DNA from: Phragmitibacter sp.
Lineage (GTDB): Bacteria; Verrucomicrobiota; Verrucomicrobiia; Verrucomicrobiales; Verrucomicrobiaceae
Assembly (NCBI GenBank): GCA_025361865.1
Contig: JANYJH010000418.1
Location: 1 to 64,000, forward strand
Direction of reading: 5' to 3'
Length of the DNA: 64,000 bases
The notes under the pieces were generated by a model. It saw nothing but the letters and a program-made list of their open reading frames with translations, ran no database searches and was not told the origin of the DNA. Each line of letters begins with the position of its first letter. Position 1 is the first letter of the stretch. The position numbers and the translations under genes were made by a program. Positions 8,506-17,888 of this stretch are shown piece by piece.

Positions 8506-9318
8506 ATGATGAAAATCAATACACGCGGACTCAGAAAAAATCTGTGGATCCTTGCTGCAGCGGCACTCGTCGCACCGGCAATGTCCTTCGCTGGAACGAC
8601 ATCGGCCAAAGCACCAGTCACAGTGGCTCCCCCAGAGGAACCATTCGTCACGGGCAGCTTGTCCGTCACTTATGACACCCACTTTGTATCTTGGGGCCAG
8701 GACATCTGGGCTGCAGGCAATTCATGGAAGGATTCACTCATCCACCCAAACCTTGAGTTGGACTTCAACCTCGGAGGCGGTCTTCAGGCTTACTTCAACA
8801 CTTGGTGGGACATCAATGACCTCGCTCAGTCGAGCATCGGCAATCGCATCCAAGAAGTGGATGTGAACGTCGGTCTCTACTACACGATGGGCAAGACGAA
8901 GTTCCAACTCGGCTACGGCTCCTGGAACTACGCCAGCCAGACTGAGCACATCATTGACGGCAAAGTGTCCTACACAGGATTCTACGGCCTCAATCCTTGG
9001 CTCGCTCTTCACGGCCGCGTGGCAGATGGTATCCCTCTCTCCACAGGTCTTGTGACCCAGCTCGGTATTGCTCCTGGCTTTAAGGTCGGCCCAGTTGACT
9101 TCAGCGTGCCTATCGCTGCAACAGCTGACACTGACAACTTCCACGGCGGCAAAGCTGGCTTCGGCTACGTTTCCGTCGGCCTCACCGCTTCCGTGCCTCT
9201 CTCGAAGCACGTCAGCTTTGGCGTGGGTGTTACTTACTACCACACCAACGGCAGCGTGATCGTGAACCCAACGGAAGACTTCGTTACCGGTTCCGCGACA
9301 CTCGGCGTGAGCTTCTAA
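8506..9318 (+). CDS. Predicted outer-membrane beta-barrel protein (porin-like)
   Basis: 270 residues starting at ATG 8506 (or 8509). A signal peptide ends around AMSFA|G. The mature part alternates polar and hydrophobic residues in about ten strands (for example LELDFNLGGGLQAYF, VDVNVGLYYTMGKTKFQLGYGSW, GFGYVSVGLTASVPL) and ends in GVSF; a terminal Phe is the usual BAM recognition signal. No close family is recognisable by eye. It stands directly before urtA behind a shared promoter candidate, so a role as an outer-membrane channel for urea or amides is a reasonable guess, not shown by sequence. A hairpin separates it from urtA. Confidence 0.75.
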   Translation: MMKINTRGLRKNLWILAAAALVAPAMSFAGTTSAKAPVTVAPPEEPFVTGSLSVTYDTHFVSWGQDIWAAGNSWKDSLIHPNLELDFNLGGGLQAYFNTWWDINDLAQSSIGNRIQEVDVNVGLYYTMGKTKFQLGYGSWNYASQTEHIIDGKVSYTGFYGLNPWLALHGRVADGIPLSTGLVTQLGIAPGFKVGPVDFSVPIAATADTDNFHGGKAGFGYVSVGLTASVPLSKHVSFGVGVTYYHTNGSVIVNPTEDFVTGSATLGVSF

Positions 9319-9347
9319 TTCAGAAGTTCTCTTCCTGACCTAATTAC

Positions 9348-9377
9348 GCTCTCCGGCCCCTCAAAAGGCCGGAGAGC
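9348..9377 (+). terminator. Stem-loop between the porin-like gene and urtA
   Basis: GCTCTCCGGCC (9348-9358) pairs perfectly with GGCCGGAGAGC (9367-9377) over 11 bp with an 8-base loop. There is no U-tract after it, so it may act as a partial terminator or a 3' end protector of the upstream message, not as a full stop. Confidence 0.6.
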
Positions 9378-9406
9378 CTCATACACCACCACCCGCATTC
9401 TTCAAT

Positions 9407-10669
9407 ATGAAACTCAGAAGCCTTGTTAAAACCTCTCTCTTCGCAGCAGCAGGTCTGCTCGCCACTACCAGCCTTCACGCTGCTGACACAGTCAAAGTAG
9501 GCGTCCTCCATTCCCTGAGCGGCACGATGGCCATCAGCGAAACCTCACTGCGCGACATCCTCCTTTTCACCTTTGATGAGATCAACGCCAAGGGTGGTGT
9601 TCTCGGCAAAATGATCGAGCCCGTCGTCGTTGACGGTGCTTCCAACTGGCCTCTCTTCGCGGAGAAAGCCAAGCAGCTTCTCGAACAGGACAAGACCGCC
9701 GTTACCTTCGGTTGTTGGACTTCAGTAAGCCGTAAATCTGTGCTTCCTGTATTTGAAGAAAAGAAGGGCCTCCTCTTCTACCCAGTTCAGTATGAAGGTG
9801 AGGAACTTTCCCCGAATATCTTCTACACCGCTGAAGCCGTAGGTCAGCAGGCCACACCTGCTATCGACTACCTCCTCGCCCAAGGCGTGAAGAAGTTCTA
9901 CCTCCTCGGCACTGACTACGTCTATCCACAGACCACCAACCTCGTGCTCCTTGAGTATCTCTTGAGCAAAGGCGTGCCTCTCGAAAACATCGGTGGCGGC
10001 TTCAAGAAAGACGAAACGGGCAAGATCATCGCTGCTGGTAAATACACCCCCTTCAGCCACACCGACTACCAGCAGATCATCGCTGAAATCAAGCAATTCA
10101 GCGCAGGCGGCAACGCTGCTGTAGTTAGCACGCTGAACGGCGACACCAACGTTCCTTTCTTCAAGGAATACGCTGCTGCCGGCCTCACCGCTGAAAGCTG
10201 CCCCGTCGTCAGCTTCTCCATTTCCGAAGATGAGTTCCGTGGCCTTCCCGCCAAGCAGCTCGTCGGTCAGCTCGGCTGCTGGACCTACTTCCAGTCCATC
10301 AAGTCCCCTGCGAACGAGAAGTTCTTGGCTAATTTCCAAGCTTGGCTCGCCAAGTCCACCGTTCCCGGCATCGTCAAAGAAGGCCGCGTAACCTGCTCCC
10401 CTATGGTTCTCAGCTATGACGGCGTTTACCTTTGGAAAGCAGCCGTGGAAAAGGCAGGTTCCTTCGATGTGGATAAAGTGACTGCGGCTCTTGAGTCCGG
10501 TATCAGCTTCGATGGCCCTGGCGGCACGGTGACCACCCAAAAGAATCACCACGTAACCAAGAACGTCTTCATCGGTGAAACGAAAGCGGACGGCCAGTTC
10601 AAGATTCTAAAGACCTTCGACAACGTCTATGGTGAACCCTTCCTGAAGGGCACCTTCAAGGCGAAGTGA
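9407..10669 (+). CDS. urtA: Urea ABC transporter substrate-binding protein UrtA
   Basis: Periplasmic receptor for urea feeding UrtBCDE. 420 residues; signal peptide cleaved after TSLHA. The mature protein opens with [19 protein letters not shown], followed by [17 protein letters not shown] and [19 protein letters not shown], all characteristic of UrtA rather than branched-chain amino acid receptors. It is the first of five ordered urt genes. A long stem-loop between it and urtB would favour excess receptor over membrane subunits. Confidence 0.95.
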   Translation: MKLRSLVKTSLFAAAGLLATTSLHAADTVKVGVLHSLSGTMAISETSLRDILLFTFDEINAKGGVLGKMIEPVVVDGASNWPLFAEKAKQLLEQDKTAVTFGCWTSVSRKSVLPVFEEKKGLLFYPVQYEGEELSPNIFYTAEAVGQQATPAIDYLLAQGVKKFYLLGTDYVYPQTTNLVLLEYLLSKGVPLENIGGGFKKDETGKIIAAGKYTPFSHTDYQQIIAEIKQFSAGGNAAVVSTLNGDTNVPFFKEYAAAGLTAESCPVVSFSISEDEFRGLPAKQLVGQLGCWTYFQSIKSPANEKFLANFQAWLAKSTVPGIVKEGRVTCSPMVLSYDGVYLWKAAVEKAGSFDVDKVTAALESGISFDGPGGTVTTQKNHHVTKNVFIGETKADGQFKILKTFDNVYGEPFLKGTFKAK

Positions 10670-10702
10670 TAAAATTCTTCGTTCTTAGTAGGGACTGAAG
10701 TT

Positions 10703-10753
10703 CCCCCGCAGACCGTTAAAGCTTTACTGGGAGGTTAAGCAGGTCTGCGGGGG
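10703..10753 (+). terminator. Long stem-loop between urtA and urtB
   Basis: CCCCCGCAGACC (10703-10714) pairs perfectly with GGTCTGCGGGGG (10742-10753) over 12 bp around a 27-base loop. It lies 33 bases after the urtA stop. Position and strength fit a partial terminator or mRNA stabiliser that raises receptor levels over permease; the poly-U tail of a classical terminator is missing. Confidence 0.55.
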
Positions 10754-10825
10754 TAATTCTCTCAGAAGCCAGTAAACATCACTGGCATGAGAGGTGCTTG
10801 TCAAGATACGAAATCCATCGCACGT

Positions 10826-12559
10826 ATGATCTCATTGACCCGTTTTGCCTGTTCGTTTCTTCTTCTCACCGCCGTGGGAAACATGCGTGGAGCCACTGCC
10901 CCAGATGCCGCTCAAGCCAGCATCCGCGCCACCATTGACCAAGCGCTCACCAGCACTGACAGTGCAGAACAGACGAAGCTCATTCGCAGTCTTTCCGTCA
11001 CTGGCGGCCCTTACGCGGCTCAGATCCTTGCTCTCTGGAGAGAAGGAAACATCTTTCTTTACAAGGCCCCTGACGGCAAAAAGATTCCCGTTACGTTAGT
11101 GGAAACCAAGGACGCCCAAGGCCTCCAAGCTGCCATCAAAGTGATTGATGGCACACCTCTTACCGGACCAGATGGTAAGCCTATATCTTTAAAATTCAGT
11201 CTGCTCGAAAGCGCTGAAACCGACGCCAGTCTGCGCAAAGCCATTAAGGACGTGAACGACATGGCTGCCTTGGCCGATCCTGATGTGAAGCTTCGCATCC
11301 GCGCCGTGCAAAGTGTCGCGAATGAACAGAACCCCGCAAAGCTCCCCGCTCTGGAAGCCCGCCTTACGCTGGAACAAGACCCGTTGGTCAAACGCACCAT
11401 TCATGAGTCCATCGCGCTCATCACCTTGAAAACAGGCGAGATGAAGCAACGCATCGCTGCTTGCGTCGAACTTGGAAACCTCGGATCGATCCCCAGCCAA
11501 GACGCGCTAAAAGCGACCGTCACTTCAGCCACGAAGGAAGGCCAGGCCGATCTCGCCAAAGCTGCCGATACTGCTTTGAGTCAGATCGCCAGTCACGTCA
11601 CTTTCGTGAACACCATCGGGACCATGTTCCGTGGTTTATCGCTCGGTTCCATCTTGCTCGTAGTCGCCATTGGTCTCGCCATCACCTTCGGCCTGATGGG
11701 CGTCATCAATATGGCTCACGGCGAACTACTCGTGGTCGGTGCTTACACGACTTATGTGGTGCAGTGCATCTTCGGCCCCGGCTTGGCCATCTCCCCCTTC
11801 GGATTCAGCTTCTCGATCCCCGGCTTCCATGCCACAGGCGCAGCTTACGATGCCTACTTCATCCTCGCGCTGCCCTTCAGCTTTATCATGGCCGCACTCG
11901 TCGGTGTTGCTCTGGAACGCTGCGTCATCCGCTTCCTCTACTCACGTCCGCTGGAATCACTGCTCGCGACTTGGGGTGTATCGCTCCTGCTTCAGCAGCT
12001 CTTCCGCCTCACCTTCGGCTCCAACAATGTCCAAGTGGACAGCCCTTCCTGGCTCTCCGGTAACTGGACGGTGAATGACATCCTCTTCGGTTGGAACCGC
12101 GTGTTCGTGATCGTATTCGCCGTGCTCATCATCGTGCTGACTTGGCTGGTGCTGAACAAGACACCGCTGGGTCTTCTCATTCGCGCCGTCATGCAGAAGC
12201 GGGACATGGCCGCCTGTATGGGCGTGCGCACGGAGCGCGTGAACATGCTCACTTTCGGCTTCGGCAGCGGCTTGGCAGGACTCGCTGGAGCGTTCCTTTC
12301 CCAAGTCGGAAACGTTGGCCCCAGCCTTGGTCAAAGCTACATCGTGGACAGCTTCATGACCGTCGTGGTGGGCGGTGTGGGGAACATCATCGGCACCGTG
12401 ATCAGCGCGCTGGGCATCGGTATTGTGGATCAATCGCTGCAACAGATTCTTGGCAATCCCGTGCTCGGAAAAATCCTCGTGCTCGGTGCCATTATCCTGT
12501 TCCTCCAATGGAAACCGCAGGGTCTCTTTGTCACGAAGAGCCGCAGCTTGGAGTCCTAG
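10826..12559 (+). CDS. urtB: Urea ABC transporter permease UrtB
   Basis: Inner-membrane permease of the LivH type. ATG 10826 is preferred over 10787 because it gives a clean signal peptide (MISLTRFACSFLLLTAVGN). Like other UrtB proteins it has an exported N-terminal domain of about 250 residues, built of helices and a short KIPVTLVET beta segment, before the eight or so membrane helices start at SLGSILLVVAIGLAITFGLMG. The GVINMAHGELLVVGAYTTYV motif is typical. The 46-base gap to urtC holds no obvious signal. Confidence 0.93.
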   Translation: MISLTRFACSFLLLTAVGNMRGATAPDAAQASIRATIDQALTSTDSAEQTKLIRSLSVTGGPYAAQILALWREGNIFLYKAPDGKKIPVTLVETKDAQGLQAAIKVIDGTPLTGPDGKPISLKFSLLESAETDASLRKAIKDVNDMAALADPDVKLRIRAVQSVANEQNPAKLPALEARLTLEQDPLVKRTIHESIALITLKTGEMKQRIAACVELGNLGSIPSQDALKATVTSATKEGQADLAKAADTALSQIASHVTFVNTIGTMFRGLSLGSILLVVAIGLAITFGLMGVINMAHGELLVVGAYTTYVVQCIFGPGLAISPFGFSFSIPGFHATGAAYDAYFILALPFSFIMAALVGVALERCVIRFLYSRPLESLLATWGVSLLLQQLFRLTFGSNNVQVDSPSWLSGNWTVNDILFGWNRVFVIVFAVLIIVLTWLVLNKTPLGLLIRAVMQKRDMAACMGVRTERVNMLTFGFGSGLAGLAGAFLSQVGNVGPSLGQSYIVDSFMTVVVGGVGNIIGTVISALGIGIVDQSLQQILGNPVLGKILVLGAIILFLQWKPQGLFVTKSRSLES

Positions 12560-12605
12560 TTCCGATCAATGACACATCTGTCATTCTCACCCCACTTCCA
12601 CTCTT

Positions 12606-13748
12606 ATGACCCAACCCCTTCATAAACGCGAAAGCCTCTGGTTCGCCGCTGTCGCCTTCCTCCTCGTGATCCTGCTCCCCTTGGCGGATGCCTTCGGAAT
12701 CATAGATCACTTCACGCTGAACACCTGGGGTAAGTATCTGTGCTACGCGATCCTCGCCATTTCGGTGGATCTACTATGGGGCTACACCGGTTTGCTCAGT
12801 CTTGGCCAAGCCCTGTTCTTCAGCCTCGGCGGTTACATGTTCGGCATGTATCTCCTGCTCATGATCGGCAAGATGGGCCAATATAAAAGCGATCTCCCGG
12901 ACTTCATGGTGTTCCTCGGTCACACGCAGTTGCCCAGCTTTTGGAAGCCTTTCTACTACTTCCCGTTCGCCGCATTGATGGTCGTGCTACTGCCCGGTTT
13001 GCTCTCATCCGTGTTCGGTTACTTGGCCTTCCGTTCCCGTATCAAAGGCGTTTACTTCTCCATCCTTACCCAAGCGCTCACCTACGGAGCGGCGCTTATG
13101 TTCTTCCGCAATGACATGACGATGGGTGGTAACAACGGCTTCACGGACTTCCGCTTCGTCCTTGGCTACGATGTGCGCAGCCCCGGAACGAAACGTGGTT
13201 TGTTCATCGCCACCGCCGTGCTCCTGCTCGGCGTCTATGCCCTTTGCCGTTGGCTCACCAAGACCAAGTTCGGCCTCATCCAACGAGCCGTGCGCGACAG
13301 TGAAAACCGCGTGCTCTTCTCCGGTTATGCAGCGGCCAACTACAAGCTGTTCGTCTTCGTTCTCAGTGGCGTCATCGCCGCTCTCGGTGGAGCCCTCTAT
13401 GTGCCTCAGGTCGGCATCATCAATCCCAGCGAAATGACTACTGAGAAGTCCCTCGAAGCCGTCGTCTGGGTCGCCGTGGGAGGCCGTGGGACCTTGGTCG
13501 GGCCCGTCATCGGAGCCATCAGCGTGAACGCCTTGAAGAGCTACGCCACGCGCGCCTTCCCTGATCTCTGGCCGCTCCTGATGGGCACCATGTTCATCCT
13601 CATCGTGCTCTTTATGCCGAAGGGAATCGTCGGTCTGCCCACCCAGTTACATCACTATTGGAACCACTGGCGACACCATCGCAAGCCTTCGCCGGAGGAA
13701 GAAGAAGCCACCGCCGAGCTCACCACCAAACCCACTTCCGCAGAATGA
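12606..13748 (+). CDS. urtC: Urea ABC transporter permease UrtC
   Basis: Second permease, LivM type, 380 residues with about ten membrane helices. Recognisable segments are [20 protein letters not shown] and the coupling-loop region [15 protein letters not shown] near residue 230. The tail after residue 345 is charged and Glu-rich (EEEEATAEL). The stop overlaps the urtD start (ATGA at 13745-13748), so the two are translationally coupled. Confidence 0.95.
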   Translation: MTQPLHKRESLWFAAVAFLLVILLPLADAFGIIDHFTLNTWGKYLCYAILAISVDLLWGYTGLLSLGQALFFSLGGYMFGMYLLLMIGKMGQYKSDLPDFMVFLGHTQLPSFWKPFYYFPFAALMVVLLPGLLSSVFGYLAFRSRIKGVYFSILTQALTYGAALMFFRNDMTMGGNNGFTDFRFVLGYDVRSPGTKRGLFIATAVLLLGVYALCRWLTKTKFGLIQRAVRDSENRVLFSGYAAANYKLFVFVLSGVIAALGGALYVPQVGIINPSEMTTEKSLEAVVWVAVGGRGTLVGPVIGAISVNALKSYATRAFPDLWPLLMGTMFILIVLFMPKGIVGLPTQLHHYWNHWRHHRKPSPEEEEATAELTTKPTSAE

Positions 13749-14503
13749 ACAAGTTCCTCCTCTCCGCTGAAGGTTTGAATAAATCCTTCTCAGGCTTCAA
13801 AGCCATCAATAACCTCTCTTTCTACCTCGAAACGGGAGAGCTTCGCACGGTCATCGGGCCGAATGGGGCCGGCAAGACCAGCTTCCTCGATCTCATCACA
13901 GGCCGAACGAAACCGGACACGGGCACTTTGAACTTCGAGAACAATGACCTGCTTCCCATGAACGAGTATGAGATTTACCGACTCGGTATCGGTCGGAAAT
14001 TTCAGACGCCCACCGTCTATACCGACCACACTGTTTTCGAGAACCTCTACCTCAGCCTCGGTGGATCACGCGGCGTCTGGAACAGCATCTTCACCCGCAT
14101 CAAACCGGAGCAGAAACAGCGCATTGAAGAAGTGCTGGAGATCATCAAGCTCACCGAGAAGGCCCAGTGGAAAGCCGGAGCCCTCGCCCACGGTCAGAAG
14201 CAATGGTTGGAGATCGGAATGCTCTTGGCTCAAAACGCAAAGCTCCTCCTTGTGGATGAGCCCGCTGCTGGCATGACGGATGAAGAAACACACCGCACGG
14301 GTGAGCTGCTTCTCTCGCTGGCAGGCAAGCACACCATCGTCGTCATCGAGCATGACATGACCTTCGTCCGCCAGATTTCCAAGAACGGTCGCGTCACCGT
14401 TTTGCATCAGGGCTCCGTCCTTTGTGAAGGCTCCGTGGACTATGTGCAGAGCAATGAAAAAGTCGTCGAAGTCTATCTCGGCCGCAAAGCCAAGACCGTT
14501 TAG
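13745..14503 (+). CDS. urtD: Urea ABC transporter ATPase UrtD
   Basis: 252-residue ATPase of the LivG type. Walker A is GPNGAGKTS (about residue 38), Walker B is [15 protein letters not shown], and the signature loop reads [12 protein letters not shown], the form usual in UrtD in place of LSGGQ. The start at ATG 13745 overlaps urtC by four bases; longer in-frame readings lie entirely inside urtC. It is followed by one of the GCGAAG palindromes, then urtE. Confidence 0.95.
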   Translation: MNKFLLSAEGLNKSFSGFKAINNLSFYLETGELRTVIGPNGAGKTSFLDLITGRTKPDTGTLNFENNDLLPMNEYEIYRLGIGRKFQTPTVYTDHTVFENLYLSLGGSRGVWNSIFTRIKPEQKQRIEEVLEIIKLTEKAQWKAGALAHGQKQWLEIGMLLAQNAKLLLVDEPAAGMTDEETHRTGELLLSLAGKHTIVVIEHDMTFVRQISKNGRVTVLHQGSVLCEGSVDYVQSNEKVVEVYLGRKAKTV

Positions 14504-14510
14504 AAATTTC

Positions 14511-14604
14511 ACCGCGAAGGCGCGAGGTCGCGAAGATTTTTCTTAATCCAATCTTTTACCATTACCTTAACTCTCAGCCCTTCGCGTCCTCGCGCCTTCG
14601 CGGT
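14511..14604. repeat. GCGAAG inverted repeat, copy A (urtD-urtE gap)
   Basis: Left arm 14511-14535 begins ACCGCGAAGGCGCGAGG; right arm 14580-14604 ends CCTCGCGCCTTCGCGGT. The arms are reverse complements at 24 of 25 positions, with a 44-base AT-rich loop. The left arm starts 8 bases after the urtD stop. Three related elements occur in the urease genes. Confidence 0.9.
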
Positions 14605-14621
14605 TAAACACTCTCTTTCCT

Positions 14622-15332
14622 ATGAGTAATACATTAGAACTTCGCGGACTCCACGCCTCCATCGGCGGCAGTCGCATCCTGCGCGGCATCGACTTCGACG
14701 TGCCGGAGAAATCCGTCTTCTGCCTCATGGGCCGCAACGGAGTCGGCAAGACCTCCACTCTCCGCTCCATCGTCGGTCTCATGGCCACGCAAAGCGGCCA
14801 CATCAACTTCGTCGGCCACGAACTCAACAGCCTCCGAGCCGAAGAACGCGCCCGACTCGGCCTTGGCTACGTCCCGCAGGGACGCGATGTCTTCCCGCAT
14901 CTTACTGTTGAAGAGAACCTCTACATCGGCCCCGTCGCCCGTGGCACCAAAGGCAAGATCAAAGGCTTGCTCGACCGCGTTTTTACCCTCTTCCCGATTC
15001 TTAAAGAGTTCCTTCCCCGCAAAGGCGGCATGTTGAGCGGTGGTCAGCAGCAACAGCTCGCCATCGCCCGTGCCTTGCTTACCGAGCCCAAGCTCCTCAT
15101 CCTCGACGAACCCACCGAAGGCATCCAACCCAACATCATTGATCAGATCGGTGACGCTATCAAAATGCTCCGCGCCGAAGGCCAAATGAGCATCCTCCTC
15201 GTTGAACAATATCTCGATTTCTGCAAGGAACTCGGAGACACCTTTGCCATTCTCGAGCGCGGAGCCGTCGCCGCCTCCGGGCCCATGTCTGACTTGAGTG
15301 AAGAAGTGATCAAGAAGTATCTGACGGTGTAG
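14622..15332 (+). CDS. urtE: Urea ABC transporter ATPase UrtE
   Basis: 236-residue ATPase of the LivF type and last urt gene. Walker A is GRNGVGKTST (about residue 38), signature MLSGGQQQQLAIARALL, Walker B LLILDEPTEGIQPN, switch His replaced by Gln in LLVEQYLDF, as is normal for UrtE/LivF. It is separated from urtD by a palindromic repeat and converges on the nucleotidyltransferase gene with a 5-base gap. Confidence 0.95.
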   Translation: MSNTLELRGLHASIGGSRILRGIDFDVPEKSVFCLMGRNGVGKTSTLRSIVGLMATQSGHINFVGHELNSLRAEERARLGLGYVPQGRDVFPHLTVEENLYIGPVARGTKGKIKGLLDRVFTLFPILKEFLPRKGGMLSGGQQQQLAIARALLTEPKLLILDEPTEGIQPNIIDQIGDAIKMLRAEGQMSILLVEQYLDFCKELGDTFAILERGAVAASGPMSDLSEEVIKKYLTV

Positions 15333-15337
15333 GATCT

Positions 15338-16099
15338 TCAAAGACCTTTCAGTCGAACACGCACCAGCAAGTCATTGAGTGCTGCTCTGGTTTGATCGCT
15401 CGGCAATTCAATCAACTGGCTGGCCTCAAACGCGGACTGTAGTTCAGCCCTTAAGCGATCATATTCACTCTGATGAAAAGCAATGTCTGCATCGTCCAAA
15501 GTGGATTGCTCTGGCCCAGCGAGTTTTCGTGAAATGAGTTCTGGTAAATAAGGAAGCTTAAAAGACTCGTTCAAAGTTACGAGGTTCGCCTCAATCACAC
15601 CCGTGCGCATGAGCCAGATGCCAGTGAGAAGAACGCGATAGACATACAGCAAGGGCTTCACCCGACGCGGCGACTCCTTAAGGAACAGCTCCCACTGCGT
15701 CTCTGAAAATCCAAAGTAATGATGCGAGTGATGGCGGGTAATGCACCCTTTCGCGAGGTCCTTCAATTCTGCGTGTTCCGTCGTTCCCAAGACCACCAGC
15801 GGCGAGAACAACTGCTCCAAAACATAGCCATTCTTCTTCAACAGCATGCCGAAGAATTTCTTAATATCATGGCTCACGATGTCCATCTCCAGTCCTTCGA
15901 TGAAGCGTTCGTCCTGAACGGTCTCGTCAGAGACATCCAGCCCCACGATCTTCTCAAGCGGCAATACATGAACCCCGCGCAGATCAAAGTCTGAGTCCGG
16001 CGAGGGGAAGCCATAGAGATGCGCTCCACTGATGGTGGCGAACAGCAAGGGATAAGGCTGTGCAGCCGTGATGCGATGGAGGCGTGGGTCAATGGTCAT
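15338..16099 (-). CDS. RlaP-like nucleotidyltransferase, first of two
   Basis: 253 residues starting at ATG 16099. The polymerase-beta type active site is clear near residue 30: SGAHLYGFPSPDSDFDLRG, giving the GS-like turn and the DxD metal-binding acids, followed by MDIVSHDIKKFFGMLLKKN with a third acid. This is the pattern of the RlaP (RNA-ligase-associated) family, nucleotidyltransferases often encoded with RNA ligases and HD enzymes in proposed RNA-repair operons. No RNA ligase gene is in the window. It overlaps the HD-domain gene by 11 bases, so the two are almost surely cotranscribed. The substrate is unknown. Confidence 0.78.
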   Translation of the reverse strand: MTIDPRLHRITAAQPYPLLFATISGAHLYGFPSPDSDFDLRGVHVLPLEKIVGLDVSDETVQDERFIEGLEMDIVSHDIKKFFGMLLKKNGYVLEQLFSPLVVLGTTEHAELKDLAKGCITRHHSHHYFGFSETQWELFLKESPRRVKPLLYVYRVLLTGIWLMRTGVIEANLVTLNESFKLPYLPELISRKLAGPEQSTLDDADIAFHQSEYDRLRAELQSAFEASQLIELPSDQTRAALNDLLVRVRLKGL

Positions 16100-16727
16100 G
16101 ATTCGTATTAAGAAGTCGTATGGATGAGAACAAGTTTTCTCTCGCCTGCTCTTCATATCTAGATCTAAAGGAGACCGTCTGGAAGATCACGGGACGATCA
16201 AGAAACATCTGAAGAATAGCTGCACGTTTCTCCCTGAAAATAGGTTCAGGAACCCAGGCATACTCCTGTCTGATCTCCCTCTCGTATTGCCGAAAGCGCT
16301 CGCTGGTTTGACCAAGAATCGCCAGATCAATATCCATGAGTAGTGGCGCATCCACATCCACGCTGGAGTCATGAGTCTTGGTTGCCAACACAAGCCGCTC
16401 AATTTTGTTCAACCTATCGACCGACACCCCGGCTTCGGAGAGGCATTGGACGGCGACTTCCGCACTGCGCTCTTCATTGTCCGGTGCTTTCGGATCATAA
16501 ACAACATCATGAAACCAGAGGGCCAACTCAATGTTGGCAGCATCTTCTGCGTGATCATGAACAACGCTGAACTCGTTCAAGCAGTCCTCCAGATGTTGAA
16601 GCGTATGATAATGGCGTTGAGGTTCCGACCATGCGCTCATCAAGCGCTGATACCATACTTGGACATCTCCGGTCGCATCCACCGATTGCCAGAGTTTCCG
16701 CCATTTTGAATGAGTGATCATGTTCAT
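16089..16727 (-). CDS. HD-domain metal-dependent phosphohydrolase
   Basis: 212 residues. The HD signature is visible: RHYHTLQHLEDCL (first His), LALWFHDVVYDP (His-Asp pair) with NEERSAEVA, and MDIDLAILG (distal Asp). The family of small soluble HD proteins that begin with WxxLxxxYSEPxRHYH-type segments has no firm substrate. It is sandwiched between two related nucleotidyltransferases, overlapping one by 11 bases and lying 25 bases after the other, which suggests joint action on a nucleotide or RNA end. Start taken at ATG 16727; ATG 16721 is equally possible. Confidence 0.8.
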   Translation of the reverse strand: MNMITHSKWRKLWQSVDATGDVQVWYQRLMSAWSEPQRHYHTLQHLEDCLNEFSVVHDHAEDAANIELALWFHDVVYDPKAPDNEERSAEVAVQCLSEAGVSVDRLNKIERLVLATKTHDSSVDVDAPLLMDIDLAILGQTSERFRQYEREIRQEYAWVPEPIFREKRAAILQMFLDRPVIFQTVSFRSRYEEQARENLFSSIRLLNTNHDH

Positions 16728-16752
16728 GATGGGTCAGTGCTTCGGGTAACAC

Positions 16753-17673
16753 TCATTCTTTCGCAGCTAGCCGTCTCGCTTTGATTAGGAACTCATTCGC
16801 CGCCTCATAGTCCGGTCTCTCCGGCAACTTGGTTGCTTGCAGAGCCTTCTCAAAGTCCAGGTGTAAGACCTGCCGCCAAGCTTCGACCTCTTCCCATGAA
16901 ATTTCACCGCGCTTCAAGGCAAGCAGCCGATCTCGATGTGCCTCGACGCGCACTGGAACCCGTCCCTCTCTCAAGGCCCCCGCTCCGCTGATGAGCAGAC
17001 GGAGAAGATGCATGGCGTGTTTCCATCGAATCTGGCCTTGGTTCCGACGATCCTGCTCGATCTTCTTGAACTGACTCATGGCATAACCATTGAAAGTCTG
17101 GAAGATCATCTGAGAAAGGAAGCTGTCCCGTATCGCGAGCAATTCCTCGCCAACTGGCGTCAGCTTATCCACGAGGGGTGAATACAGGCACTCAAGGATG
17201 TTTGGGTTCGCCTTGAGAGCCATGGTGAGAAACTTCTGAAGCTCCCAGTAACAGCTCTGGGCGGCGTTATCCTCGAACTGCTCAGGAGCACCATAAAGCG
17301 ACCACTGAAGATCCGCGGGAGCGAGGTAGATCCCGCGCAAATCAGTATCTGAATCTTCCGTTTCAAGACCGTAAGCACGAGAGCCGATGACGCAGCGATA
17401 CATGACACAAGATTCGAGATCGAAATTCTGTGAGCCCGTGGCGCTGATCAGACGATCTTTGAAATGCTTCAGCACCTCCAATTCTTCACGTAGCAAAGAA
17501 GCCTCAAAACCATCTGGAAAGCGCACAAGAAAATGTAACTCTGCGCCACAAGGGGTGCGTGTCACCACACCGACAGCGCCGCGAGGATGCACGATGGCAT
17601 TATTCGTTCCTCTCGCCGGAATCAGGATAACGACCTGCGTTCCAGCGTGAATGTTATGAAGTTGATGAGACAT
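16753..17673 (-). CDS. RlaP-like nucleotidyltransferase with N-terminal barrel domain, second of two
   Basis: 306 residues starting at ATG 17673. Residues 1-75 look like a small beta-barrel (VVILIPARGTNN, then GAVGVVTRTPCGAELHFLVRF). The nucleotidyltransferase core begins at VIGSRAYGLETEDSDTDLRG with the GS turn and DxD acids; the third acidic position appears to be Glu in YWELQKFLTMALK. It differs from the first copy in the extra domain and in this residue, so the pair is not a recent duplication. It opens a three-gene minus-strand unit and is divergent from the urease operon. Confidence 0.75.
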   Translation of the reverse strand: MSHQLHNIHAGTQVVILIPARGTNNAIVHPRGAVGVVTRTPCGAELHFLVRFPDGFEASLLREELEVLKHFKDRLISATGSQNFDLESCVMYRCVIGSRAYGLETEDSDTDLRGIYLAPADLQWSLYGAPEQFEDNAAQSCYWELQKFLTMALKANPNILECLYSPLVDKLTPVGEELLAIRDSFLSQMIFQTFNGYAMSQFKKIEQDRRNQGQIRWKHAMHLLRLLISGAGALREGRVPVRVEAHRDRLLALKRGEISWEEVEAWRQVLHLDFEKALQATKLPERPDYEAANEFLIKARRLAAKE

Positions 17674-17848
17674 ATTTCTAAACCTTAACCGTGTGCCCAT
17701 GCATCAACTGAAACAAGCGTAATTTAAATTGGGGAGAAGGCCCCTGTTTGTGAATTAACTGCGTGCTTTAAACAGGCAATCCTAGACATAAGCACCGCTT
17801 TTGCCTTTAATTCTGCAAAGTGGACAATCCCTCCAAGAGGTTCCCTTT

Positions 17849-17864
17849 TGGCCTGTTCCTTGCT
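17849..17864 (+). promoter_or_regulatory. Candidate sigma-54 promoter for the urease operon
   Basis: TTGGCCTGTTCCTTGCT has GG at 17850-17851 and GC at 17862-17863 and matches TGGC, the G at position 7 and TTGCT of the consensus. The expected transcript start, near 17875, is about 14 bases before the hupE start codon. The 215-base divergent region otherwise shows only AT-rich sequence. Confidence 0.55.
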
Positions 17865-17888
17865 TATCCATTACCAGCATTCATTTCC

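Noticed and set aside
9722-10552. A 276-codon open frame antisense to urtA
   Set aside because: It is a composition shadow of a clearly recognisable urtA, with no promoter or motif.
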